Of a stretch of DNA of 64,000 nucleotides, positions 1-8,242 are shown piece after piece. The position numbers and the translations under genes were made by a program. Numbering within the stretch: the stretch's first letter is position 1; every line of letters begins with the position of its first letter. Under the pieces are notes generated by a model, which saw nothing but the letters and a program-made list of their open reading frames with translations, ran no database searches and had not been told where the DNA came from. Source of the stretch: JAIBJN01 sp963775395 (GTDB taxonomy: Bacteria > Actinomycetota > Thermoleophilia > Gaiellales > Gaiellaceae); NCBI GenBank assembly GCA_963775395.1, contig CAVZIX010000009.1, forward strand, positions 1-64,000, written 5' to 3'.

Positions 1-1586
1 TCCGTGAGCTGGTAGATGACCCGGTAGGTCCGCAGGTCGACGCCCTCGCGCTCGGCGAGCGAGCGCGCTTCGGCGTTCGGCCGGACGTTGAAGCCGATCA
101 CGACTGCGTTCGACGCCGAGGCGAGCATGATGTCGCCCTCGGTGATCGCCCCGATGCCGGTGTGGATGACGTTGACGCCCACCTCGGGGTGGTCGATCTT
201 CGAGAGCTCGCCGACGACGGCCTCGATCGAGCCCTGCACGTCGGCCTTGACGATGATGTTGAGCTCGCGGATCGCGCCCTCTTCCATCTGCGTGAAGAGG
301 TCGTCGAGGGAGACGCCCTTCTTGGACCCGCGCGCAAGCTGCTCGGCGCGCACGCGCTGGCCGCGCAGCTGCGCGAGATGGCGCGCCTGGCGCTCGTTCT
401 CGACCACGCGGGCGTGCTCGCCGGCGGCGGGAGGCTTGTCGAAGCCGAGGATCTCGACCGGCGTGCCCGGCCCGGCGTCCTTCACCTTCTCGCCCCGGAA
501 GTCGAGGAGCGCGCGCACCTTGCCCCAGGCGTCGCCGGCGACGATGGCGTCGCCGCCCCTGAGCGTGCCGCGCATCACGAGCATCGTCGCGACCGGGCCG
601 CGGCCAACGTCGAGGCGGCTCTCGATGATCGGCCCGGAGGCCTCCGCCTTGGCGTTCGCCTGCAGCTCCAGCTCGGCGTCGGAGACGAGCAGGATGCGCT
701 CGACGAGGTCGTCGAGCCCCTCCCCGGTCTTCGCCGACACGTCCGCGAACTGCGTCGTGCCGCCCCACTCCTCCGGCTGGAGCCCGTGCGTGGTGAGATC
801 CTGGCGCACCTTCTGCGGGTTCGAGTCCGGCTTGTCGATCTTGTTCACGGCGACGACGATCGGCACCTCGGCGGCGCGGGCGTGGTTGATCGACTCGACC
901 GTCTGCGGCATGACACTGTCGTCGGCCGCGACGACGAGCACGGCGATGTCCGTCACCTTGGCGCCGCGCGCGCGGAGCGCGGTGAACGCCTCGTGGCCCG
1001 GCGTGTCGAGGAACGTCACGCGTCGGCCGTTGTGGTCGACCTGGTAGGCGCCGATGTGCTGCGTGATGCCTCCGGCCTCCGTCTCGACGACGGCGCTTTC
1101 CCGGATGGCGTCGAGGAGCGTCGTCTTGCCGTGGTCGACGTGACCCATGATCGTGACGACCGTCGGACGCGCCGTGAGGTCGTCGGGGTCGTCCTCGTAC
1201 GTCTCCGGCTCGAGCTCCTCCTCGTCGGCGTGCTTGATCTCGACTTCCTTCTTCGACTCGGCCGCGATGACCTCGATGGCCTCGTCCGAGAGCGTCTGCG
1301 TGATGGTGACCATCTCGCCGGCGCCCATCATGATCTTGATGATCTCCGGGACCGAGACGCCGAGGGCCGCCGACAGCTCCTTGACCGTCGCGCCAGAGTT
1401 GACCTTGACCGGCCCGGTCGGCTGCGCCGGCGCCTGCTGCGGCTCGCGCGGCGGCTGCTTGACGCCGTCGCGCTGCGGGCGCTCGGGACGCGGACGGGCG
1501 GCCTGCGTGTCGATGACCACGCGGCGCTTGCGGCGTCCTCCCGGCGCGCCGCCCCGCGGTCTCAATGGTCTCTGTCGATCAGCCAC
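1..1586 (-). CDS. infB: Translation initiation factor IF-2, 3' end cut off by the window
   Basis: GTPase that brings initiator fMet-tRNA to the 30S subunit. About 528 codons are present; the C-terminal part lies beyond base 1. Reading from the GTG at 1586: an Arg/Pro-rich N-terminal tail, the IF2_N helical module (VKVNSGATVKELSAALGVSV), then the G domain with G1 GHVDHGKT, G2 GGITQHIG, G3 DTPGHE, G4 NKID and G5 SAKTG, followed by the start of domains II/III. The GTG is chosen because an in-frame TAG lies 12 nt upstream. The AGGAGG in the end of ylxR is the likely ribosome-binding site, with a long spacer of about 14 nt. Its position as last seen gene of rimP-nusA-ylxR-infB is the classic bacterial order. 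Confidence 0.97.
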   Translation of the reverse strand, partial: MADRQRPLRPRGGAPGGRRKRRVVIDTQAARPRPERPQRDGVKQPPREPQQAPAQPTGPVKVNSGATVKELSAALGVSVPEIIKIMMGAGEMVTITQTLSDEAIEVIAAESKKEVEIKHADEEELEPETYEDDPDDLTARPTVVTIMGHVDHGKTTLLDAIRESAVVETEAGGITQHIGAYQVDHNGRRVTFLDTPGHEAFTALRARGAKVTDIAVLVVAADDSVMPQTVESINHARAAEVPIVVAVNKIDKPDSNPQKVRQDLTTHGLQPEEWGGTTQFADVSAKTGEGLDDLVERILLVSDAELELQANAKAEASGPIIESRLDVGRGPVATMLVMRGTLRGGDAIVAGDAWGKVRALLDFRGEKVKDAGPGTPVEILGFDKPPAAGEHARVVENERQARHLAQLRGQRVRAEQLARGSKKGVSLDDLFTQMEEGAIRELNIIVKADVQGSIEAVVGELSKIDHPEVGVNVIHTGIGAITEGDIMLASASNAVVIGFNVRPNAEARSLAEREGVDLRTYRVIYQLT

Positions 1587-1595
1587 GTCGCGAGC

Positions 1596-1844
1596 CTAGC
1601 CCTCCTGTATAGACGCTTTCAATCCCGAAGGGATGGTGACGGTCCGCCTCAGCGTACGGGCGAACGCCCTGCGGGCCGCGGCCCGCTCGAAGCACGACAG
1701 CCGCGGACAGGTGTACGCGCCCCTGCCCGGAAGCCTCCGCCCGGCGTCCGCTTCGAGCACGCCCTCCGGCGCCGCGAAGCGCACGAGCTCGGACTGCGGC
1801 GCCTTGCGACCGCACCCGACGCACGTCCTGATGGGCTCGCTCAC
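1596..1844 (-). CDS. ylxR: YlxR family RNA-binding protein (DUF448)
   Basis: An 82-residue basic protein beginning SEPIRTCVGCGRKAPQSELV, the hallmark of the YlxR/DUF448 family, with a conserved GRGAYTCP motif in the middle. The family is small and nucleoid- or RNA-associated and is nearly always encoded between nusA and infB, as here. The GTG start at 1844 shares four bases (GTGA) with the nusA stop codon, so translation is probably coupled. infB starts 9 nt after its stop. The exact molecular role is not settled; work in other bacteria links YlxR to RNase P and to transcription control. Confidence 0.92.
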   Translation of the reverse strand: MSEPIRTCVGCGRKAPQSELVRFAAPEGVLEADAGRRLPGRGAYTCPRLSCFERAAARRAFARTLRRTVTIPSGLKASIQEG

Positions 1845-3277
1845 GACGCAGTCTGCTCCTCCTCCTCGGGCGCGGCCTTGGCCGCCTCGTCCTGGGGCTC
1901 GGCGGCGTCGTCGCCGTCGGCCGGGACCTCGCCGTCGGCCTCGGCCTCGGCCGGCTCCTCCGGCATGCCGCCGACGGGGATGGCCTCGGACGGGTCGAGC
2001 GCTTCGCCTGCCTCCTCGCGGGCTGCAAGCTCGCGGTGGGCCGGAATCCCGCAGTAGCGCGACCCGGGGACCGACGTGTTCGGGCAGCGCTTGCCGTTCG
2101 AGAGCACCGCGGCGCACCGGCCGGAGAACTCCTCGTCGACGCCGCCGCCGAAGGCCGCCTCGGCCTCTGTGCGGGCGAACTCGGACTCGGAGACGATGTC
2201 GACCTTCCAGCCCGTCAGCCGCGCGGCGAGGCGGGCGTTGAGGCCCTCCTTGCCGATGGCGAGCGAGAGCTGGTCGTCGGGGACGACCACGGTCGCCTCC
2301 ATCGTCTCGTCGTCCACGAGCACCTCGCGGACGCGGGCCGGCGAGAGCGCCTTGGCGACGAACCTCGCGGGCTCCGGGTTCCACGGGATGATGTCGATCT
2401 TCTCGCCGCGAAGCTCCGAGACGACCATGCGGACGCGCGAGCCGCGCGGGCCGACGCAGGCGCCGACCGGGTCGACGCCCTGGACGTGGGACTCGACGGC
2501 GATCTTCGAGCGGTAGCCGGGCTCGCGCGCAACGCCGCGGATCTCGACGAGGCCGTCGGCGATCTCGGGCACCTCGAGCTCGAAGAGCGTCTTGATCAGC
2601 TCCGGGTCGCGCCGCGAGAGGATGACCTGCGGTCCCTTCGTCCCCGAACGGACCTCGGTGATCACGGCCTTGATGCGGCTGCCCTGCTCGTAGCGCTCGC
2701 CGTCGACCTGCTCGGAGCGCGGCAGGAGCGCCTCGACCTTCCCGAGGTCGACGAGCACGTTGTTGCGGTCGCCGGCCTGCTGGACGATGCCGGTCACGAC
2801 CTCGGTGACGCGGTCGACGTACTCGTCGTACATCATCTCGCGCTCGGCCTCGCGGATCCGCTGGAGGATTACCTGCTTGGCCGTCTGCGCGGCGATGCGG
2901 CCGAAGTTCTCCGGAGTGACGTCGGAGCGCTTCACCTGGTCCTCGGGCACGTCCGACCAGTCGATCGTGAGGTCGTCGTCCGAGAGCAGCGTGTGCGAGC
3001 GCTCGCCGTTCTCGGCCTCGGCGGCCTCGAGCTCGGTGAGCGCGCGCTCGCGGGCCTCGTCCAGGAGGCGCTCCTCGACGTCCGCGGGCAGCTCGATCGA
3101 CCACACGCGAAAGTCGCCGCTGACGCGGTCGAGCTCGACGTGTGCGTGCCGGGCCGCGCCCGGCGTCTTCTTGTACGCGGCGAGGAGAGCGTCTTCGAGC
3201 GCGCGGACGAGCGTGTCGTCCTCGATGCCCTTCTCCTTCTCGATCTCCCTGACCGCCTCCAGGATCTCCCGGCTCAT
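1841..3277 (-). CDS. nusA: Transcription termination/antitermination factor NusA with a C-terminal Cys/His motif
   Basis: 478 residues. The N-terminal RNA polymerase-binding domain (about 1-125) is followed by the S1 domain (around VDLGKVEALLPRSEQ) and two KH domains (ACVGPRGSRVRMVVSEL and LAIGKEGLNARLAARL). It modulates pausing, termination and rRNA antitermination. Unusual for NusA, residues 388 to about 414 carry C-x9-C-x10-C-x4-H, which looks like a small zinc knuckle, followed by an acidic Ala/Glu-rich tail of about 60 residues. The tail replaces the acidic repeats of E. coli NusA. It overlaps ylxR by 4 nt, and rimP lies 9 nt upstream, giving an operon rimP-nusA-ylxR-infB. Confidence 0.97.
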   Translation of the reverse strand: MSREILEAVREIEKEKGIEDDTLVRALEDALLAAYKKTPGAARHAHVELDRVSGDFRVWSIELPADVEERLLDEARERALTELEAAEAENGERSHTLLSDDDLTIDWSDVPEDQVKRSDVTPENFGRIAAQTAKQVILQRIREAEREMMYDEYVDRVTEVVTGIVQQAGDRNNVLVDLGKVEALLPRSEQVDGERYEQGSRIKAVITEVRSGTKGPQVILSRRDPELIKTLFELEVPEIADGLVEIRGVAREPGYRSKIAVESHVQGVDPVGACVGPRGSRVRMVVSELRGEKIDIIPWNPEPARFVAKALSPARVREVLVDDETMEATVVVPDDQLSLAIGKEGLNARLAARLTGWKVDIVSESEFARTEAEAAFGGGVDEEFSGRCAAVLSNGKRCPNTSVPGSRYCGIPAHRELAAREEAGEALDPSEAIPVGGMPEEPAEAEADGEVPADGDDAAEPQDEAAKAAPEEEEQTAS

Positions 3278-3286
3278 GATTCCTTC

Positions 3287-3724
3287 CTATCCCTCGTCGA
3301 TGAGATTGCCGCGTGCGATTGCCTCGTAGGGGATCTCCACCCGCTCGTCGCCGGCCGCGAGCGTCACCTCGCGGTCACCGGCGCCGACCACCTCGCCGCG
3401 GAAGCGCTTGCGCCCCGCGACCTCGTGGGTGGTCCGGATCGCAGCACGCCTGCCGACGACGCCGGCAAAGTGCTGGGGCGTGCGCAGCGGGCGCTCGAAC
3501 CCCGGAGAGGACACGTCGAGCGTGTACTGGTTGAGATAGTCCCTGAGCGCGTCCGTGACGCGCTCGCAGAGCGCGTGGTCGACCCCTTCGGGATGGTCGA
3601 CGTACACGACCAGCCGCTCGGGGCCTGCCAGCTCGACCGCGAGCACCTCGACATCCGGCAGCCGGTCCTCGACGGTTGCCGCGACCTCGCGATGGAGTTG
3701 TCGTTCCTTCTCGTAGACCTGCAT
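3287..3724 (-). CDS. rimP: Ribosome maturation factor RimP
   Basis: A 145-residue protein needed for 30S subunit assembly. Family motifs visible: LVVYVDHPEGVDHALCERVTDAL (alpha-beta N-terminal domain) and LDVSSPGFERPLRTP followed by a C-terminal SH3-like barrel (FRGEVVGAGDREVTLAAG). Length is typical (about 150). It starts 15 nt downstream of a perfect GC hairpin with a T-run on the same strand, so the rimP-nusA-ylxR-infB operon either starts inside or just after this hairpin, or is reached by readthrough from dtd. Confidence 0.95.
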   Translation of the reverse strand: MQVYEKERQLHREVAATVEDRLPDVEVLAVELAGPERLVVYVDHPEGVDHALCERVTDALRDYLNQYTLDVSSPGFERPLRTPQHFAGVVGRRAAIRTTHEVAGRKRFRGEVVGAGDREVTLAAGDERVEIPYEAIARGNLIDEG

Positions 3725-3738
3725 CAGACCCTTCTCGT

Positions 3739-3764
3739 AAAAAATGGGCGCCGCGCGCCCATTT
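3739..3764 (-). terminator. Rho-independent terminator between dtd and rimP
   Basis: A perfect 10-bp stem AAATGGGCGC / GCGCCCATTT with a 3-nt loop (3742-3764), followed on the minus strand by a run of six T. It lies 27 nt after the dtd stop and only 15 nt before the rimP start, so it could act as a plain terminator of dtd or as an attenuator of the nusA operon. Confidence 0.85.
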
Positions 3765-3790
3765 CTCCAAACCTGGGGAAATGTCCGGGG

Positions 3791-4270
3791 TCAGGATAGC
3801 AGCGGCCCCCCGTCTTCCGTCGCTTTCGTGCCGTCTGCATCGAGGACGATCGTGACCGGGCCGTCGTTGGTGATCTCGACCCGCATCCGAGCTCCGAAGC
3901 GCCCGCGCGCGACCTCGACGCCCTCGGCGGCGAGGGCGTCGCAGAAGGATCCGTAGAGGGCGTTGGCCACCACCGGCGACGCCGCGTGGGCGAAGCTCGG
4001 CCGGTTTCCTTTGGTGGTGTCCGCAATGAGCGTGAACTGGCTGACGACGAGCACGCTTCCCCCCTCCTCGAGGACGCTGCGGTCGAATTTCCCCTCCTCG
4101 TTCTCGAAGATCCGCAGGCGCGCGACCTTCCCGGCCAGGCGCACGGTGACCTCTTCGTCATCGCCGTCCGCGACCCCGAGCAGGACGCAGAGGCCGTGGC
4201 CGACCTCGCCCACGGTTTCCCCGTCGACGAGGACGCGTGCGCGGGCGACCCGCTGCACGACCGCGCGCAC
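3791..4270 (-). CDS. dtd: D-aminoacyl-tRNA deacylase
   Basis: A 159-residue homodimeric editing enzyme that hydrolyses D-aminoacyl-tRNAs and glycyl-tRNA(Ala). Starts RAVVQRVARARV, typical of DTD. It has the SQFTLIADTTKGNRPSF motif that carries the cross-subunit active site, and the Gly-cisPro-type motif region near the C-terminus is present as ITNDGPVTIVLD. The GTG at 4270 is chosen from the homology boundary and an AGGAG 6 nt upstream. It lies 14 nt downstream of a TPR protein gene, which may be cotranscribed. Confidence 0.95.
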   Translation of the reverse strand: MRAVVQRVARARVLVDGETVGEVGHGLCVLLGVADGDDEEVTVRLAGKVARLRIFENEEGKFDRSVLEEGGSVLVVSQFTLIADTTKGNRPSFAHAASPVVANALYGSFCDALAAEGVEVARGRFGARMRVEITNDGPVTIVLDADGTKATEDGGPLLS

Positions 4271-4284
4271 GCCGGCTCCTAGGC

Positions 4285-4638
4285 CTAGCTCTCGAGCTTC
4301 GCGAGCGCGCGGCGGTAGTCGCGGCTCTGCGGGCGGAAGAACGTCGCCAGCCGGTAGTGGCCGACGGCCTCGTCCGGACGGCCCTGCTTCTCGAGGCAGC
4401 GGCCGAGCGCGAAGTGTGCATAGTGGTCGACGGGCTGGATCTCGAGGATCGTCCGGAACTCCTGCTCCGCCTCGGCGAAGCGGCGGATGCGGTAGTACGC
4501 GATGCCGAGGGCCTCGCGGATCGAGGCCTTGCGCGGCTCGCGCTTCTTCGCCTTCTCGAGCGCGACGGTCGCCTGGGCGGCGAGCCCGGCCGCCAAGTGC
4601 TCGCGGCCCTGCTGGTAGAGGTCGTAGGTCTCGCTCAT
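4285..4638 (-). CDS. Tetratricopeptide repeat protein
   Basis: 117 residues made of about three TPR units (for example ASIREALGIAYYRIRRFAEA and DHYAHFALGRCLEKQGRPDEA), all helical, with no signal peptide or membrane segment. TPRs are protein-protein scaffolds; no partner can be named. The ATG at 4638 is preferred to an in-frame TTG at 4650 because that TTG lies inside the strong GGAGGAG ribosome-binding site. It sits between the transglutaminase trio and dtd. Confidence 0.85.
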   Translation of the reverse strand: MSETYDLYQQGREHLAAGLAAQATVALEKAKKREPRKASIREALGIAYYRIRRFAEAEQEFRTILEIQPVDHYAHFALGRCLEKQGRPDEAVGHYRLATFFRPQSRDYRRALAKLES

Positions 4639-4706
4639 CGTCTCCTCCAACGATACGGAAAGCGACGCAGTCTGCCGACCGCCGGACGGCCAGTTCCAGG
4701 GTCGCC

Positions 4707-7004
4707 TCAGCCGGTGAGCGAGCGGAGGCTGGCCGCGCCGCGCACCCTGCTGACGATGCCGAGACGGCGGCGAAGGCCCCGACGCACCTCGCGCAGCTCG
4801 CGCCGTGCTCGGCGGAGCGCGTCGGGCGCGACGCTCGGCGGCCCGAAGCGGGCGAGCGTGAGGTCGCGAACGAGCGGCTCCGCGCTGACCGCGTAGTAAC
4901 GCTCGAGCGTCGCCCCGATCTCCGGGAGCGTGGCGCTCGGCTGGACGTCGACGCCCTGGTCGGCGAGGTAGCCGACGACATCATGGCGGCACGCGGTGGC
5001 GAGCTCGCGCGGATCGCGCGTCGCGAACCTGGCGCTGCGGCGGATCGCCTTGAGTCCGACGATCGCCGCGAACGCGCCGCCGAGGACGACGAGGAGCACG
5101 AGGATGAGGCTCGGCCCTCTGTCGCGCACGGTGGCCACGGTGCCGCTGCCGGAGCTGCCCACGCCGGTCTCCTGCCCGCCCGGCCCCTCCTGCGCGCTGC
5201 GGAAGCCCTCCTGGAGCGCCGGGTTGAGGCCGCTCAGGGGCTCGGCGAGGCCGATGTCGGCCGCGTCGCCGTAGTTGAACTGGCCCGAGCTCGGCAGGTA
5301 CGTGGCGCCGAGCTGCCCGCGGCCCGGTGTCGGGTCGAACGGGACCCAGCCGAAGCGCGGGAAATAGACCTCGACCCACGCGTGGGCGTTGGAGTCGCTG
5401 ACGACCCACTCCTTGTCGTCGTCGTCATAGCTCCCGCTCGTGAATCCGACGGCGACGCGCGAGGGGATGCCGAGGAGCCGCAGCATCAACGTCATCGCGC
5501 CGGCGTAGTGCTGGCAGTAGCCGCGCTTCGTGTTGTTGATGAAGTCGGCGAGCGGCGGATCGCCGCCGATCGGCAGCGGAGGCTGTTCGTCGTAGGTGAA
5601 CCCGCCCGCCGTGCGGAACCACGTCTCCAGAAGCGCAGCAGCCTCGTACGGGGACCGCGAGCCGCTCGTCACGCCGACGGCGGCCTGGTAGACGGACTCG
5701 AGCGCCTCGATCTTCGTTTCGCCCTCGTGGGTTGCGTTGAAGAACACCTGCATCTGCGTGTCCCGCCCCTCGGCGTTCCAGGCGGGCACGCCCTCGTAGA
5801 CGACCTCGAGGTAACGCTCGGCCGCCGCGGGATACTCGCCGGTGAAATTGGCGAGCTGGCTCGGCTTCGCCTGCGGGAAATAGCTCCAGACCGTGTACCG
5901 CTGGTTGCGGCGCAGAGTGTCGGGGACGATGACGACGTCACCGTCGTCGTCGGCCACGGGTGCCTCCGTTCCGGGCCGCCAGCGCACTGGCTGGGCCGAG
6001 GCGAGCAGGTGCGTGTCGCGTAACGCCTCGATCGTGATGTCCTGGCGAATCCAGTCGTCCTCGTTGGCGGCCGCGCGCGGGAGCAGCGAGTTCTCGCCGA
6101 TCGCGTCGATCTGCTCGCGCTGCTCGGCGTCGCCGAACTCCTTGGCTTCGTCCCAGATGTCGCCGGTGTAGTCGTCGAGCGTGGTCGCGCGCCAGTAGAG
6201 CGACCGCTTGGGCCCGGACGCCTTGACCCGCATGACGACCGTCGGCTCCTCGGGGAAGTCGATGCCCTCGTAGTTCGCCCGCCAGACGTACTCGACCGAA
6301 ACCGGCGTCGTCGGACGGTCGTACGGGTCCCAGCTCTGCCACGAGAGAAACGCCGGCTTCGCCACCGCGTCGGTGCTCGACGCCACCAGCGCGACGAGAA
6401 CGAGGACGGCGCCCACGCCGACGGCATGAAGGACGCCGCGCGGAGGCTCGTCGCGGCGCAGGAGGAAGAGGATCGCCAGCACTCCGATCAGGCCGAGCAT
6501 CCCCGCGAGCAGCGGCCGCTGGCCCGGGATGAGGGTCGCCGGCCAGCCGACGGCGAAGACGAGGCCGAGCGCGGCCGGGATCGGCCGCCGCGCCGCGACG
6601 AGCATCCCCACGAGCGCGGTGAAGCCGAAGATCGCCAGCAGGACCAGCGAGTGCATGAGCTGGAAGTCGATGCGGTCGAACGGAAGCTGCGTCTCGTAGA
6701 AGTCGAGGAATCCCTGCCGGATGCCGTCCAGGACCGGGCCGAAGAAGTCGCGCTGCGGGTCACGCGGCCGCGCGTCCGCGAGGGGGATCTCGTACGCGGC
6801 GCTCGCGGCGAAGAGCGTGGAGCCGGCCAGCACGGCGAACATGGCGAGCCGCGAGCGGAGGAACCAGACCGCGAGGATCGGAGGCAGCGCGAAGAGGAGC
6901 ATCGGCAGCCAATCGCGCCACGAGACGTCGATGCTCTCCAGCCGCAGCCACGACGTCGTGACGAGCACGGCGACGAGGACGACGAGGATGCCTCGGCTAG
7001 CCAA
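4707..7004 (-). CDS. Membrane-anchored transglutaminase-like protein (DUF3488/TgpA type)
   Basis: 765 residues. The N-terminal third holds about six membrane segments. It is followed by an extracytoplasmic region, a transglutaminase core with Cys497 (GYCQHYAGAM), His541 (SNAHAWVE) and Asp557 (FDPTPG) as the catalytic triad, a further membrane segment near residue 640 (SLILVLLVVLGGAFAAIVGL) and a cytoplasmic C-terminal tail. This is the TgpA architecture. The biological substrate is unknown; cysteine-protease or crosslinking activity is possible. It overlaps the DUF58 gene by 8 nt with a TTG start, and moxR-DUF58-TgpA is a common three-gene module. Confidence 0.93.
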   Translation of the reverse strand: MASRGILVVLVAVLVTTSWLRLESIDVSWRDWLPMLLFALPPILAVWFLRSRLAMFAVLAGSTLFAASAAYEIPLADARPRDPQRDFFGPVLDGIRQGFLDFYETQLPFDRIDFQLMHSLVLLAIFGFTALVGMLVAARRPIPAALGLVFAVGWPATLIPGQRPLLAGMLGLIGVLAILFLLRRDEPPRGVLHAVGVGAVLVLVALVASSTDAVAKPAFLSWQSWDPYDRPTTPVSVEYVWRANYEGIDFPEEPTVVMRVKASGPKRSLYWRATTLDDYTGDIWDEAKEFGDAEQREQIDAIGENSLLPRAAANEDDWIRQDITIEALRDTHLLASAQPVRWRPGTEAPVADDDGDVVIVPDTLRRNQRYTVWSYFPQAKPSQLANFTGEYPAAAERYLEVVYEGVPAWNAEGRDTQMQVFFNATHEGETKIEALESVYQAAVGVTSGSRSPYEAAALLETWFRTAGGFTYDEQPPLPIGGDPPLADFINNTKRGYCQHYAGAMTLMLRLLGIPSRVAVGFTSGSYDDDDKEWVVSDSNAHAWVEVYFPRFGWVPFDPTPGRGQLGATYLPSSGQFNYGDAADIGLAEPLSGLNPALQEGFRSAQEGPGGQETGVGSSGSGTVATVRDRGPSLILVLLVVLGGAFAAIVGLKAIRRSARFATRDPRELATACRHDVVGYLADQGVDVQPSATLPEIGATLERYYAVSAEPLVRDLTLARFGPPSVAPDALRRARRELREVRRGLRRRLGIVSRVRGAASLRSLTG

Positions 7005-8229
7005 CGGCCGCCTTCAGCTCGGAGGCGCCGAGTCGAGCGCCGAGGTCGTCACCGTGGCGCAGCACGACGACGGGAACACCGGCGCGCTGGAGGCGCAGGA
7101 TCAGCGCGGCCGCCTCGGGTGGCAGGCGGTGCTCGCCGGTCGCTCCGGCCGCGAAGGTCGAGGCGTCGACGTAGACGAGGCTCGCCCCGTGGTGCGCCAT
7201 CGAGCGGTGCGCGAGGCGCTCGACGAGGCGCGACGAGAGCGCGGACGTGACGATCGTGAGGTCGACCGCGCGCGAGGCCGGCCCGGCCTCGTCGGCGAGC
7301 ATGTTCGCCGCGGGCACGTGGCCGTCCGCCTCGACGGCGGCGAGGATGCCGAGCGCCCGGTGCCACTCGCCGTCGAACGAATGCACGCGCTGGTAGGTCG
7401 GCCGGGCGCCGTTGACGAGCAGCGCCGCCCTGCGGCCGCGGCTCGCATGGGCCTTGAGGATGGAGCCGGCGGCACGGACGGCGAGCTCGAAGCTCGAGTC
7501 GGCGGGCTCCCCGACGACCACGCTTCGATCGGCGTCGAGCAGCACGGCGGTTTCGTCCCGGGGAGAGTCCTCCAGCTCCTTGACCATCAGCTGCCCGCGC
7601 TTGGCGGTGGACGGCCAGTGGACACGCCGCAGGGACTCCCCCTGCTCGTACTCGCGGACGCTGTGCAGGTCGAAGCCGGTCGGCCGCCGCATGAGGAGGC
7701 GCCGCCCCTCGGGCGTGCGCGCGCCGGACTCGGAGAAGAGCCGGTCGAGGTCGACGAGCCGCGGGTAGACGAGGATCGAGGCGCCGGTCGGAAGCTGGAC
7801 CGACACCCGTTCGAGGCCGAAGGGATCCTCGATCACGATCTCGGCCTCCTCCACCGGATAGCGGCCGCGCGGGACGCGTCTCAAGGTGTAGCGCCCGCGG
7901 AGCCGGCCGTGGCGGCGCACGAGCGGCGTCTCGCGCTCGCCCAGGCGCGCGATGCGCTCCCGGAGCACGAGCGCGCCCGACGGGACGGCGCCGTCCTCGT
8001 CGAGCTCCACCGAGACGGTGACGTCGTCGCCGGCGAGACGCTCGCCCTTGCCGAGCCTGCGCCGGAGCTGCATCGGCCGCCGGAGATATCTCACCCAGAG
8101 CGCTGCCGCTGCGACGGCGAGGACGAGGCCGAGGGCGATCGGGTAGAGCGCCTCCGAGCCGAAGGCCCACGCCGCGAGGTAGATCCCGCCTCCGAGGGCG
8201 AGGATCCAGCGGCCGCGGTCGGTCAGCAC
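6997..8229 (-). CDS. DUF58 domain protein
   Basis: 410 residues. Two N-terminal membrane segments (about residues 10-48) are followed by a DUF58 domain with the family signature YEQGESLRRVHWPSTAKRG and a downstream VWA-like fold (TAVLLDADRSVVVGE). The function is not established. DUF58 proteins travel with MoxR AAA ATPases and transglutaminase-like membrane proteins, as in this operon. Start is GTG, 13 nt after the moxR stop. Confidence 0.9.
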   Translation of the reverse strand: MLTDRGRWILALGGGIYLAAWAFGSEALYPIALGLVLAVAAAALWVRYLRRPMQLRRRLGKGERLAGDDVTVSVELDEDGAVPSGALVLRERIARLGERETPLVRRHGRLRGRYTLRRVPRGRYPVEEAEIVIEDPFGLERVSVQLPTGASILVYPRLVDLDRLFSESGARTPEGRRLLMRRPTGFDLHSVREYEQGESLRRVHWPSTAKRGQLMVKELEDSPRDETAVLLDADRSVVVGEPADSSFELAVRAAGSILKAHASRGRRAALLVNGARPTYQRVHSFDGEWHRALGILAAVEADGHVPAANMLADEAGPASRAVDLTIVTSALSSRLVERLAHRSMAHHGASLVYVDASTFAAGATGEHRLPPEAAALILRLQRAGVPVVVLRHGDDLGARLGASELKAAVG

Positions 8230-8242
8230 CTGCCGGTGCTCC

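Noticed and set aside
3772..3800. A fourth copy of the palindromic repeat next to the dtd stop
   Set aside because: Only one half (TGTCCGGGGTCAGGA) resembles the repeat and the second arm is not recognisable, so it is mentioned but not annotated.
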